Of a stretch of DNA of 29,657 nt, positions 1 through 7,059 are shown piece after piece; positions within the stretch are counted from its first letter, which is position 1; every line of letters starts with the position of its first letter. The translations under genes were made by a program, and so were the position numbers. The stretch spans positions 1-29,657 of the IMG/VR virus record IMGVR_UViG_3300032323_003775; one strand, given 5' to 3'. The notes below the pieces were generated by a model. That model was not told where the DNA came from. It saw only the letters and a list, made by a program, of their open reading frames with translations, and searched no databases. Source of the stretch: a virus.

Positions 1-1
1 A

Positions 2-439
2 AACGAAACAGTACTAGTTGAAAATCCTAAAGGTAAGCAAGCTCGAGTAGAAATAGAAAAACTCATTAACATTATAGAAACACAAAAATGGACCATTTCA
101 GCTAATGGATCTATGTTTAAAACTGATCGCGAATCTACTTTAGCAACTATATTGAAAAAGTGGTTCCAAGAACGAGTTGACTATAAAAACTTAATGAAAA
201 AAGCATACAAATCAGGAGATAAAGAAAAAGGTGAGTATTACCATTTGATGCAATACACAATGAAAATTCTACTTAACTCACTCTATGGTGCTACTGCTTT
301 ACCTTCATTTAGATATGGAATGAGCTTTTCTATCTTAAGTGAAGCTATTACATTAAGTGGATGGAGAATTATTCAAGAATCTGCTTTAGCAGCAAATCGT
401 CACATGAACAAAGTAATTAAAGGACAAATAACGCTATGA
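2..439 (+). CDS. 43: Family B DNA polymerase, split N-terminal part (3' end only; 5' end outside window)
   Basis: The reading frame is open from the left edge, so the exonuclease domain and palm motif A lie outside the window. The visible 145 residues hold the fingers helices and polymerase motif B: Lys, then LLNSLYGA, with K at nt 263 and NSLYG from nt 275, which contacts the incoming dNTP in family B enzymes. The order matches T4/RB69 gp43. The protein stops about 50 residues after motif B, just before the strand that should carry motif C; motif C is found in the separate gene at 804. The stop codon overlaps the next start as ATGA. The two halves presumably assemble into one replicative polymerase. 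The family is certain; that the enzyme works as two chains is inferred. Confidence 0.88.
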   Translation, partial: NETVLVENPKGKQARVEIEKLINIIETQKWTISANGSMFKTDRESTLATILKKWFQERVDYKNLMKKAYKSGDKEKGEYYHLMQYTMKILLNSLYGATALPSFRYGMSFSILSEAITLSGWRIIQESALAANRHMNKVIKGQITL

Positions 440-807
440 AAAAACCTGATAATGTAGCAGATAATCCAAGTCTTTTACCCTATGCCAGTAATGTTGGTGC
501 CCCTGCTATCCGTCCTGAAAACACAGATGATTGGAAATTTAGAGGTATTTCTAAAGTAAATAAACAAATTAATACTAAATTCAATGAGCTTAAAGAAGAA
601 TATTTTAAGTTGATAGAAGAATATAAATGGAATGAATTAGTTTATCAATCTAAATTTTCTTATGAACCTATAATAGGTGAAACTTATCATCTTTATATGG
701 GGAAAGATGGAAATCTTTTTTTATCTTTAATAGCACCTAATGAGTGGAATAAAGAACATATTGGTTCTTTTAAATTAAACAGTGAATTAAAATGGATTAA
801 AGTATGA
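436..807 (+). CDS. DUF2452-like protein inserted between the polymerase halves
   Basis: This 123-aa protein has the features I recall for DUF2452: an N-terminal PYASNVGAPAIRPE segment (residues 15-28), a central helical stretch (about 45-70), and a C-terminal EPIIGETYHLY segment (about 77-87) followed by SLIAPNEW. The function of that family is not known. The gene sits between the polymerase parts with ATGA overlaps on both sides, in a reading frame different from both, so it is neither an intein nor a read-through domain. I see no homing-endonuclease motif. The sequence TATGAAA occurs at both junctions (435-441 and 803-809). Translational coupling with both polymerase halves is likely. Confidence 0.7.
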   Translation: MKKPDNVADNPSLLPYASNVGAPAIRPENTDDWKFRGISKVNKQINTKFNELKEEYFKLIEEYKWNELVYQSKFSYEPIIGETYHLYMGKDGNLFLSLIAPNEWNKEHIGSFKLNSELKWIKV

Positions 808-1763
808 AACATTTAGAGGAAACACCTTGGTTTGTTTGTGATGAAGGAGATACTAACTTTTGTGCCTACATTGACACAGATTCTAATTACTTTAATGCCG
901 AACCACTTTTAAAATATCTATACCCTGATTTTGAATCTTTTGATGACGGAAAAAAAGATGAAATACTAGAGGAAATAGCACTTAAATATCAAAATATTAT
1001 AACTGAACATTATAATGTTTTAGCTAAAGAATGTTTTAATGTGCCTGACTTTATTGGAGAGGAAGAGCATAAACACCGTTTAGAAATGAAAACTGAGTGT
1101 GTTATTCGCTCAGCTTACTTCAGAGCCACAAGACGATACGCTCAGTGGATTACTAAAAAGGAAGGTATTACTAAAGAGGAACTAGACATTAAAGGTCTAG
1201 AGTTTATGAAAGCTAATTTCCCTCCTATCTTTGGAGAGTTCTTTAATAGCATATTAGAACAAGTACTAAAAGGTGCACAACATAAAGATATTTTAAATCA
1301 AATTAAAACCTTTAAAAAGCAAGTACTTAACGGAGAAATATCTATTAACAAATTAGGTAACCCTACTTCAGTTAAAAAGTTAGAAAAATACACAACTAAA
1401 AAACCTAGAGCAGGAGAAGTATTTACGCAAATAGAAAAAGGAGCACCTGCTCCCGTTCGAGCAGCAACTCGATACAATGACTTATTAAGATTATGGGGTT
1501 TAGATAAAAAACACAATTTAATAACTATGTCTGATAAAGTTAAATGGATCTATCTAAAAGATAATTCATACAAAATAGAGGCTCTAGCATTTCTAGATTA
1601 CGATATGCCAGATAAAATTAAACAGTTTCTAGATGCCTACGCTGATAAACAACAAGTGTTTGATAGCATCTTGTTAAATAAACTTGAAGGTTTCTTTTCT
1701 GACTTAGGGTGGTCTTTAGATTTGAATCCCCATCTAAATTCATTATCTTCATTTGAAATTTAA
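804..1763 (+). CDS. 43: Family B DNA polymerase, split C-terminal part (motif C, palm and thumb)
   Basis: Residues 22-30 are the motif C strand-turn-strand YIDTDSNYF, whose two aspartates (D24, D26) bind the catalytic metals. Further on, KTECVIRSAYFRATRRYAQ (about 95-113) resembles the conserved lysine-containing segment after motif C in T4-like gp43, and KKPRAGEVFTQIEKGAPAPVRAA lies in the thumb region. The gene ends with LEGFFSDLGW, a hydrophobic tail that could serve as a clamp-binding peptide as in RB69 polymerase; that is a guess. It starts at the ATG overlapping the previous stop, and the residues before motif C replace the loop that precedes it in intact gp43, so little or no polymerase sequence seems lost. 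The sliding clamp follows 5 nt later. Confidence 0.88.
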   Translation: MKHLEETPWFVCDEGDTNFCAYIDTDSNYFNAEPLLKYLYPDFESFDDGKKDEILEEIALKYQNIITEHYNVLAKECFNVPDFIGEEEHKHRLEMKTECVIRSAYFRATRRYAQWITKKEGITKEELDIKGLEFMKANFPPIFGEFFNSILEQVLKGAQHKDILNQIKTFKKQVLNGEISINKLGNPTSVKKLEKYTTKKPRAGEVFTQIEKGAPAPVRAATRYNDLLRLWGLDKKHNLITMSDKVKWIYLKDNSYKIEALAFLDYDMPDKIKQFLDAYADKQQVFDSILLNKLEGFFSDLGWSLDLNPHLNSLSSFEI

Positions 1764-1768
1764 AATAT

Positions 1769-2494
1769 ATGATACACAAAAATAAGTTACTAAGTTTTAT
1801 CTCTAAGTATTATCTTAATGGTTTAAATAACCAAGTCAAATGGAGAATTAAGGACAGTAAACTAATAGTTTACGGAGGAACAGCAGGTAGGGTTTGCAAG
1901 GTTGAACTAGACAATTTTCCACTAGAGGATGGAGAACTAGGGATATTTGATACTCATAAACTAAGTAAGTTAGTTTCTATTACTAGTGGTGAATTAATGA
2001 TTTTAACTGAAAAGATTAAATCTATATTTACCAAATTACACCTCCAAGATGCAAATTTTAACTTAACGTATTCTTTAGCTGATGTTTTAATCTTAGGAAA
2101 AAACACTTATTACAATGATCCTGAAAAATGGATTGTAGAAATTGATTTAGCAACTGAAGATGTTGATAATTTAATTAAGGCTAAAAATGCGTTAGCTGAC
2201 GTAGATAACATGCTAATTGCCACTAATAAAGATTTGGATGGCAATTATACGTGTGAATTTATCTTTGGAGATAACACGGGATTCTCAAATAAAATCACGT
2301 ATCAAATTACGTTGGGCTCAAACCCAATTGAAGAATTTCAAATCCCATTTGATTCAAATGTTTTAAGAGATATTTTATCTGCCAACAAAGATCAAGACAG
2401 ATGTACACTAAAGTTATCTCCTGAAGGTATTTTGAAACTAAACTTCTATTCAGATGATCTAAATAGTGAATATTTTGTAGCAAGAAATGAATAA
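1769..2494 (+). CDS. 45: Sliding clamp, T4 gp45-like
   Basis: This 241-aa protein has the usual length of a gp45 protomer (T4: 228 aa), which forms a trimeric ring tethering the polymerase to DNA. Alternating short strands and loops fit the two-domain clamp fold. Segments such as LGIFDTHKLSKLVSITSGELMI resemble the gp45 stretch where the first domain ends, and an ITYQITLG segment lies in the second domain. Sequence identity is low, so the call leans on length, pattern and position directly after the polymerase and upstream of the gp44/gp62 loader genes. A promoter for the downstream genes begins 2 nt after its stop. Confidence 0.75.
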   Translation: MIHKNKLLSFISKYYLNGLNNQVKWRIKDSKLIVYGGTAGRVCKVELDNFPLEDGELGIFDTHKLSKLVSITSGELMILTEKIKSIFTKLHLQDANFNLTYSLADVLILGKNTYYNDPEKWIVEIDLATEDVDNLIKAKNALADVDNMLIATNKDLDGNYTCEFIFGDNTGFSNKITYQITLGSNPIEEFQIPFDSNVLRDILSANKDQDRCTLKLSPEGILKLNFYSDDLNSEYFVARNE

Positions 2495-2495
2495 C

Positions 2496-2527
2496 TTGGC
2501 TTTCTACAATATCTTTATTATATTTAG
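2496..2527 (+). promoter_or_regulatory. Predicted Bacteroidota-type promoter ahead of the groES-groEL unit
   Basis: TTG at 2496-2498 is followed by exactly 20 nt and then TATATTTAG at 2519-2527. This matches the spacing and boxes of the repeated promoters later in the window and the known -33/-7 pattern of Bacteroidota. It lies in the 56-nt gap between the clamp and the next gene, so it would allow separate expression of the small gene at 2551 and of groES-groEL. Confidence 0.55.
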
Positions 2528-2550
2528 GCTGTATTTAAAAATAAGTTATA

Positions 2551-2868
2551 ATGATCAGAAAACGTAAAACTCTCCAAACACTTAAGGATTCAAAACTGGA
2601 ACCCTTTTTCATTACTGTAGACGACTATTGTTTTACAATAAAGGAAACGGTAACACCAGATACTACCCACTTTAAATCAAATGGTGGAACTAAAGAATAT
2701 GAGCGATCTTTATTCTATTATCCTAGCTTAGATACAGCTTTGGTTAAAATTTCTGAATTGAAGGCAGGTATGGGAGATTTTAATTCTATGGATGAATACT
2801 TAAAAAATTATGAAACTATTAAAAACGAAATAAAAGAATACACACATGAACTTAGAAGCATTATTTGA
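2551..2868 (+). CDS. Small phage protein of unknown function
   Basis: 105 aa, not recognised with certainty. The N-terminal half is strand-rich (PFFITVDDYCFTIKET) and the middle has YYPSLDTALVKISEL followed by a charged helix at the C terminus. A layout of this kind, with an aromatic strand and then a YY-S-L..AL segment, occurs in small phage proteins I cannot name. It is the first gene after the predicted promoter at 2496. Its last 23 nt overlap the groES start in another frame, which suggests coupled translation with the chaperonin genes. Confidence 0.6.
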   Translation: MIRKRKTLQTLKDSKLEPFFITVDDYCFTIKETVTPDTTHFKSNGGTKEYERSLFYYPSLDTALVKISELKAGMGDFNSMDEYLKNYETIKNEIKEYTHELRSII

Positions 2869-3142
2869 TGCCGTTATAGTTAAACCACAGGAAACTGAGG
2901 AAACTACATTTGGAAACATCATTGTACCAGATTTGGGCAAAGAAAAAAACGAAACCGCTATTGTTATAGCAGCAGGACCCGGTAAGTATTCAGTTACAGG
3001 TAATTTTATCCCCAGCACTGTAAAAGTGGGAGATATAGTAGTATTGCCTACTATGGGATTTACAAAATTCCCATTTGATAACGAAGAATATTATGTAGGA
3101 CCAGAAAGTCAAATTTTAGCAAGAATTAAAACCGAAGGATAA
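2846..3142 (+). CDS. groES: GroES-like co-chaperonin (Cpn10)
   Basis: 98 aa, the usual GroES length. The N-terminal strand carries DAVIVKPQETEETT, followed by a mobile-loop segment with GNIIVPD (residues 23-29), corresponding to the GGIVL hydrophobic tripeptide that docks onto GroEL. AIVIAAGPGK (about 38-47) is the conserved strand-turn, and VKVGDIVVLP (about 60-69) is the second core strand. The lid would close the chaperonin cage made by the next gene, whose start overlaps this stop by 1 nt (TAATG). T4 gp31 and RB49 CocO are known phage co-chaperonins, but those phages use host GroEL, whereas this one brings both partners. Confidence 0.9.
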   Translation: MNLEALFDAVIVKPQETEETTFGNIIVPDLGKEKNETAIVIAAGPGKYSVTGNFIPSTVKVGDIVVLPTMGFTKFPFDNEEYYVGPESQILARIKTEG

Positions 3143-4752
3143 TGGGAAAAGAAATAAATTTTGGAAACACAGCTCGTACCGAGCTAATGAAAGGAATTGA
3201 TGTTTTAGCAGATGCGGTTGTAACCACTTTAGGTCCTAATGGGCGAAATGTTGTAATCGCAAATAATGGTATTCCACAATCTACTAAAGATGGTGTTACT
3301 GTAGCTAAATCTATTACTCTTAAAAACGCTACTCAAGAAGTAGGTGTACAACTAGTTAAACAAGCTGCTATTAAAACTGCAGAAAAAGCAGGAGATGGTA
3401 CAACTACCTCTACTCTTTTAGCTAGAGAAATGGTTAGAGCGGGTTTGCAAGCTTTAAACAATGGAGAAAATGCTGTTGAAATCAAAAGAGAAATTGATAA
3501 AGCAGTTGACGCTATTGTAAGAAATCTAAGAGAAAATATCTCCGAAGATATTTCCTCTGAAGAACAACTAGAGCAAATTGCTACTATTTCCTCTAACAAC
3601 GATCCTGAAACTGGAAAATTGATTGCAACTGCAATTGAAAAAGTAGGTATGGAAGGAGTAGTTCACATTGAAGAATCTAGAACTGGAGAAACATATCTTG
3701 AAACTGTAGAAGGTATGCAATTTGACAGAGGATACAAATCTCCATACTTTGTAACTAACAACAACAACATGACTGCAGTTTTAGAAAATGCTGTAGTGTT
3801 GATTGCAGATCAAAAGTTTACACAAGTAAAAGAATTGCTACCTATTCTAGAGGCAGTATCTTCACAAGGTAAATCACTTTTGATTATTGCTGAAGATGTA
3901 GATGGTGAAGCGTTAGCTACTCTCATTGTAAACAAAATGAGAGGTATTATGAAAGTATGTGCTGTTAAAGCACCTGACTTTGGAGACAGAAGAAAATTAA
4001 TTTTAGAAGATATTGCAGTTACAACTGGTGGTCAAGTATTCTCTAAAGAAAAAGGAATGAAACTTGAGAAATTCAGTTGGGACTGGTTCGGAGAAGCAAG
4101 AACAATTACTATAGATAAAGAAACAACCACGATCGTCGATGGAAAAGGAAGAGCTGAATCAATTGAAGCACGTATTGAAGAATTACAACAACAAATCAAC
4201 AAAGCACAAACCCCGTTTGAAATTGAAAAACTCCAAGAAAGACTGGCAAAGTTCGTCGGAGGAGTAGCTATTATTCACGTAGGTGGAGCTACTGAAACCG
4301 AAATGAAGGAACTTAAGGATAGGGTAGATGATGCACTTCATGCAACAAAAGCCGCTATTGAAGAAGGTATTGTACCTGGTGGTGGAGCTGCTTTATGGTA
4401 TGCTCGAGAAGCTCTTATGTATCCTACCACAACAGGAGCAAAAATTGTTTACAAAGCATGTGGTAAACCATTTGAACAAATTCTAGTAAATGCTGGATTC
4501 AGTTCAACTGAAGCCCAAATGGTAGGTTTACAACTTGATCCTTCTAACACCTGGTTAGGCTATAACATTAAGGAAGAAAAATGTGTAGACATGAAAGAAG
4601 CAGGTATTATTGATCCTACCAAAGTAACTAGAACAGCTTTACAAAATGCGGCCTCAGTTGCGGGTACTATTCTTTTAACCGAATGTACAGTTGTAGATGA
4701 ACCAGAAGAAGAAAAATCAACTCAAATGGACCCTATGATGGGCATGATGTAA
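3142..4752 (+). CDS. groEL: GroEL chaperonin (Cpn60)
   Basis: Full-length 536-aa chaperonin (E. coli 548). ATP-site motifs are intact: TTLGPNGRNVVI (28-39), D50 in KDGVTVAK, D85 in AGDGTTT, and D397 in DDALHATKAAIEEGIVPGGG, the position of the E. coli D398 needed for ATP hydrolysis. The apical domain has the usual substrate/GroES-binding region near residues 195-265 and an APDFGDRRK segment near 277. Unusual is FSWDWFGEARTITIDKE near 311-327, where GroEL normally has LGxAKR. The C terminus ends MDPMMGMM, like the GGM-type tail. Together with groES it could fold phage proteins, such as the capsid, independently of the host chaperonin. Confidence 0.96.
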   Translation: MGKEINFGNTARTELMKGIDVLADAVVTTLGPNGRNVVIANNGIPQSTKDGVTVAKSITLKNATQEVGVQLVKQAAIKTAEKAGDGTTTSTLLAREMVRAGLQALNNGENAVEIKREIDKAVDAIVRNLRENISEDISSEEQLEQIATISSNNDPETGKLIATAIEKVGMEGVVHIEESRTGETYLETVEGMQFDRGYKSPYFVTNNNNMTAVLENAVVLIADQKFTQVKELLPILEAVSSQGKSLLIIAEDVDGEALATLIVNKMRGIMKVCAVKAPDFGDRRKLILEDIAVTTGGQVFSKEKGMKLEKFSWDWFGEARTITIDKETTTIVDGKGRAESIEARIEELQQQINKAQTPFEIEKLQERLAKFVGGVAIIHVGGATETEMKELKDRVDDALHATKAAIEEGIVPGGGAALWYAREALMYPTTTGAKIVYKACGKPFEQILVNAGFSSTEAQMVGLQLDPSNTWLGYNIKEEKCVDMKEAGIIDPTKVTRTALQNAASVAGTILLTECTVVDEPEEEKSTQMDPMMGMM

Positions 4753-4755
4753 GTT

Positions 4756-5019
4756 ATGGAAAAAAAGGTTGTTGAAAAAAACATCTTAATCGCTCGGAGA
4801 ATGCCTCCGGGCGATAGATGGAAACTAGAAATAGAGGAAGGAAAGGAAAAAATCCACGGTTCTTTAACTGAAGCTTTAGAAGCGTATATGGTACTAACTG
4901 GCTTTAGAGGTGAATATAGGCTTGCTCCCATGAAAAGTGAGTTGTATATTATACAAAGTGAAGAACAAGAAATAAAACCTGTACCTGAAAAGAAATACTC
5001 TATTTATGGCGAATACTAA
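4756..5019 (+). CDS. Small phage protein of unknown function
   Basis: 87 aa, not recognised. The N-terminal half has NILIARRMPPGDRWKLEIEE, followed by a helix (SLTEALEAYMVLTGF) and a short strand-rich tail ending KKYSIYGEY. It starts 3 nt after groEL, and its last 14 nt overlap the clamp loader gene in another frame, so it belongs to the same transcription unit. The codons for residues 12-20 form a GC-rich hairpin (listed separately). Confidence 0.6.
   Translation: MEKKVVEKNILIARRMPPGDRWKLEIEEGKEKIHGSLTEALEAYMVLTGFRGEYRLAPMKSELYIIQSEEQEIKPVPEKKYSIYGEY
4791..4813 (+). other. GC-rich hairpin inside the gene downstream of groEL
   Basis: CGCTCGGAG at 4791-4799 pairs with CTCCGGGCG at 4805-4813 over nine positions, one of them a G-U pair, around a 5-nt loop. 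It stands out in very AT-rich surroundings. No T-run follows, so it is not a standard terminator. It may be an RNA processing or stability element just after groEL, or a by-product of the coded ARRMPPGD segment. Confidence 0.4.
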
Positions 5020-5947
5020 AGAACATAGTTTATTTGTAGAAAAATATCGTCCTTCTAAACTAGAAAATTATGTGGGTAATGAGCACCTCAAATCCACAAT
5101 TTCTAAATACCTGGAACAAAACGATATTCAAAATCTTATATTTTATGGTCAAGCAGGAGGTGGCAAAACAACCTTAGCTAAATTAATCGTTCAAAATCTT
5201 AATTGCGATTACCTATACATCAATGCTTCAGATGAAAGAGGTATTGAAACAATACGAGACAAAGTATCAGGGTTTGCAAGTGTTGCTTCTTTTAAACCAT
5301 TAAAAGTGGTTATATTGGATGAGGCAGATTTCTTAACTATTAACGCCCAAGCCTCACTTCGTAATGTAATCGAAACATTCTCTCGTACTACACGTTTTAT
5401 AATGACTTGTAACTTTGTAGAGCGTATTATAGATCCTCTACAATCAAGGTGTCAGGTAATTAAAATTGTGCCACCATCTAAAGGTGAAGTAGCTGCTCAT
5501 ATTGCAGATATTATGGAGAAAGAAGGTGTTTCATTTGAACGTGAAGATCTAAAAACTATTGTAAATCAATTCTATCCCGATCTACGTAAATGTCTTAATA
5601 CTATTCAGTTATCAATTGCACATGATAAAGTAAAAGGTGAAGATGATAAATGGCTTAGAATAGATAAATCAATACTTGTATCTTCTAACTACATAGATAA
5701 AGTAATTGATGAATTAAAAAAACCAAAACCATATTTTAACAACATTCGACAAACGATTGCGAATTCAAATGTGGAAGATTTTGATGAATTATTTAGAGCA
5801 TTATACGAAAAAGCTTCCGAATATTTACCTAATAAGGAAGGAACAGTAGCTATGCTAGTAAATGATCACCAATACAAAGCTAATTTTCGTATTGATAAGG
5901 AAATTAACGTCATGAGTTTAATACAAAATTTAATAAACAACAAATAA
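5006..5947 (+). CDS. 44: Clamp loader large subunit, gp44/RFC-like AAA+ ATPase
   Basis: 313 aa, close to T4 gp44 (319). It opens with the loader signature LFVEKYRPSKLENYVGNE (9-26). Walker A is GQAGGGKTT (48-56), Walker B is VVILDEAD (101-108), sensor 1 is TCN (134-136), and SRC (147-149) is the arginine-finger motif of RFC-type loaders. Residues after about 160 form the lid and collar. The ATPase opens the gp45 clamp and places it on primer-template DNA as part of a gp44(4):gp62(1) complex. The gene for the gp62-like partner is two genes downstream. Confidence 0.93.
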   Translation: MANTKEHSLFVEKYRPSKLENYVGNEHLKSTISKYLEQNDIQNLIFYGQAGGGKTTLAKLIVQNLNCDYLYINASDERGIETIRDKVSGFASVASFKPLKVVILDEADFLTINAQASLRNVIETFSRTTRFIMTCNFVERIIDPLQSRCQVIKIVPPSKGEVAAHIADIMEKEGVSFEREDLKTIVNQFYPDLRKCLNTIQLSIAHDKVKGEDDKWLRIDKSILVSSNYIDKVIDELKKPKPYFNNIRQTIANSNVEDFDELFRALYEKASEYLPNKEGTVAMLVNDHQYKANFRIDKEINVMSLIQNLINNK

Positions 5948-5949
5948 AA

Positions 5950-6186
5950 ATGGAACAACCACAACTTAACATCGATTTAAAAAATACCACAGGAATTCAG
6001 AATTCTGAAGGTGGGAGTGTATTTCAACAAGGTCTTATCCTAAGAAAAATCTCTAAATTTATTGCAGGTACACCTGAAGATGCAATTCTTCCAATCCCTG
6101 TATTTTATGATCCTCATACATTTAAAATCTTTGGAGAAGCATTACCTAAAGAATTGCGTGAAGAACTTAAAGACGAAAGTATTTAA
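5950..6186 (+). CDS. Small conserved-looking phage protein between the clamp loader genes
   Basis: 78 aa. The first 25 residues are polar and look flexible. The remainder, GLILRKISKFIAGTPEDAILPIPVFYDP (28-55) followed by FGEALPKELREEL, looks compact and conserved. I believe similar small proteins occur next to replication genes in other T4-like phages, but I cannot name a function. It starts 2 nt after gp44, and its stop overlaps the gp62-like start by 1 nt, so the three are probably co-translated. Confidence 0.65.
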   Translation: MEQPQLNIDLKNTTGIQNSEGGSVFQQGLILRKISKFIAGTPEDAILPIPVFYDPHTFKIFGEALPKELREELKDESI

Positions 6187-6599
6187 TGAAAAACGTTTTT
6201 GATTGGTTAAAGGAAATCAATTCTATAAAATCCCATCCTGATACATTTACTAATCAGGATTGGGATATTTGGAATTCTTACATGGTACACCGATTCCTAA
6301 GTATGAATCCAGAATATATAGAATTAGTAAATGAAGTTCAATCACTACCTCCATCCAACAAAAAGCAAATATATTCAATCTATAGAGAATATATCCCTAA
6401 AAACAATAAATGGTCTAAGTACGTTAAATCTAGCAGTAAAGAATTTGATAAAGATCTAGTTTTACAGCTAAAAAAACACTTTAATGTTTCTGCTCGAGAA
6501 ATAAAAGACTATTTAAAAATTTTAGATAAAAAAGAAGTACAAAGTATTTTAAATAAACAAGGTTTAGAAGAAAAAGAAATTAAAAAATTATTAAAATGA
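6186..6599 (+). CDS. 62: Clamp loader small subunit, gp62-like
   Basis: 137 aa, all helical, shorter than T4 gp62 (187). The best match to my recollection of gp62 is the segment PKNNKWSKYVK followed by FDKDLVLQLKKHFNVSAREIKDYLKIL (about 72-113). This parallels the T4 stretch with YGKWAK, then LIIKLLAKRYQV and NDAINYKSIL. In T4, gp62 clamps the gp44 ATPase ring and bridges its ends. Position just after the gp44-like gene supports the call. Confidence 0.75.
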   Translation: MKNVFDWLKEINSIKSHPDTFTNQDWDIWNSYMVHRFLSMNPEYIELVNEVQSLPPSNKKQIYSIYREYIPKNNKWSKYVKSSSKEFDKDLVLQLKKHFNVSAREIKDYLKILDKKEVQSILNKQGLEEKEIKKLLK

Positions 6600-6823
6600 A
6601 ACCAGAATTGTACGACATGCTCCTTACCCAAGCAATGGCCGAAAGAAGCAAAGCAATGTTAACTCTTAATCTATTATCAGAACATCCTGCAGGTATTGGA
6701 GATCATTCAACTAAAGATTTTTATAGTAATGCTGAAGAAGCTCTAACTATGTTAGTAGATGCAGATGATAAAATTGAAGCATTGCAAAAATATTTTAAAT
6801 CTAAATCTAAATCTATAATCTAA
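6596..6823 (+). CDS. Small phage protein with a GIGDHST motif
   Basis: 75 aa, helical. It contains LLSEHPAGIGDHSTKDFYSNAEEAL (27-51), then MLVDADDKIEALQKYF. A pattern of HP-x-GIG-x-HS followed by two acidic helices occurs in many T4-like phage proteins of unknown function. The gene overlaps the gp62-like gene by ATGA and the next gene by TAATG. Confidence 0.65.
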   Translation: MKPELYDMLLTQAMAERSKAMLTLNLLSEHPAGIGDHSTKDFYSNAEEALTMLVDADDKIEALQKYFKSKSKSII

Positions 6824-7059
6824 TGAGCGATTCTATAACTGCTTACTACGATAGAGAAAGAGATAGACAGGACAAATACGTTCAGTCTGTAAAAGAAAAA
6901 TTTGAACAGCGTTCACAAACTGGAATTAGAAAATATAATACTACTCTAGAAAGAGAAGATCTAGATTTTCTAGATTGGTTAAACCATCTCCAGGAAGAAC
7001 TAATGGATGCTACTTTGTACATAGAAAAACTAAAAGATTTTGCCCAAAAAACTTCCTAA
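6823..7059 (+). CDS. Small helical phage protein with an EELMDA motif
   Basis: 78 aa. The segment FEQRSQTGIRKYNTTLEREDLDFLDWLNHLQEELMDATLYIEKLK (27-71) matches a widespread small phage family with a central YGTTL-like motif and a C-terminal HLQEELMDA helix. The EE..D arrangement recalls one metal-binding helix of all-alpha NTP pyrophosphatases (MazG/dUTPase type), but a second acidic helix is not evident, so an enzyme activity is only a possibility. Its last 20 nt overlap the nuclease gene. Confidence 0.65.
   Translation: MSDSITAYYDRERDRQDKYVQSVKEKFEQRSQTGIRKYNTTLEREDLDFLDWLNHLQEELMDATLYIEKLKDFAQKTS

Noticed and set aside
440-803. Intron or intein in the DNA polymerase gene
   Set aside because: The insert is filled by one coding sequence with ATGA joints and a different frame from both halves, leaving no room for a group I intron core, and no intein motifs are present.
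1298-1516. Minus-strand open frames (for example 1298-1516, 3333-3599, 9884-10129, 21813-22214)
   Set aside because: They lie opposite clear genes, show low-complexity serine- and leucine-rich translations and no recognised motif.
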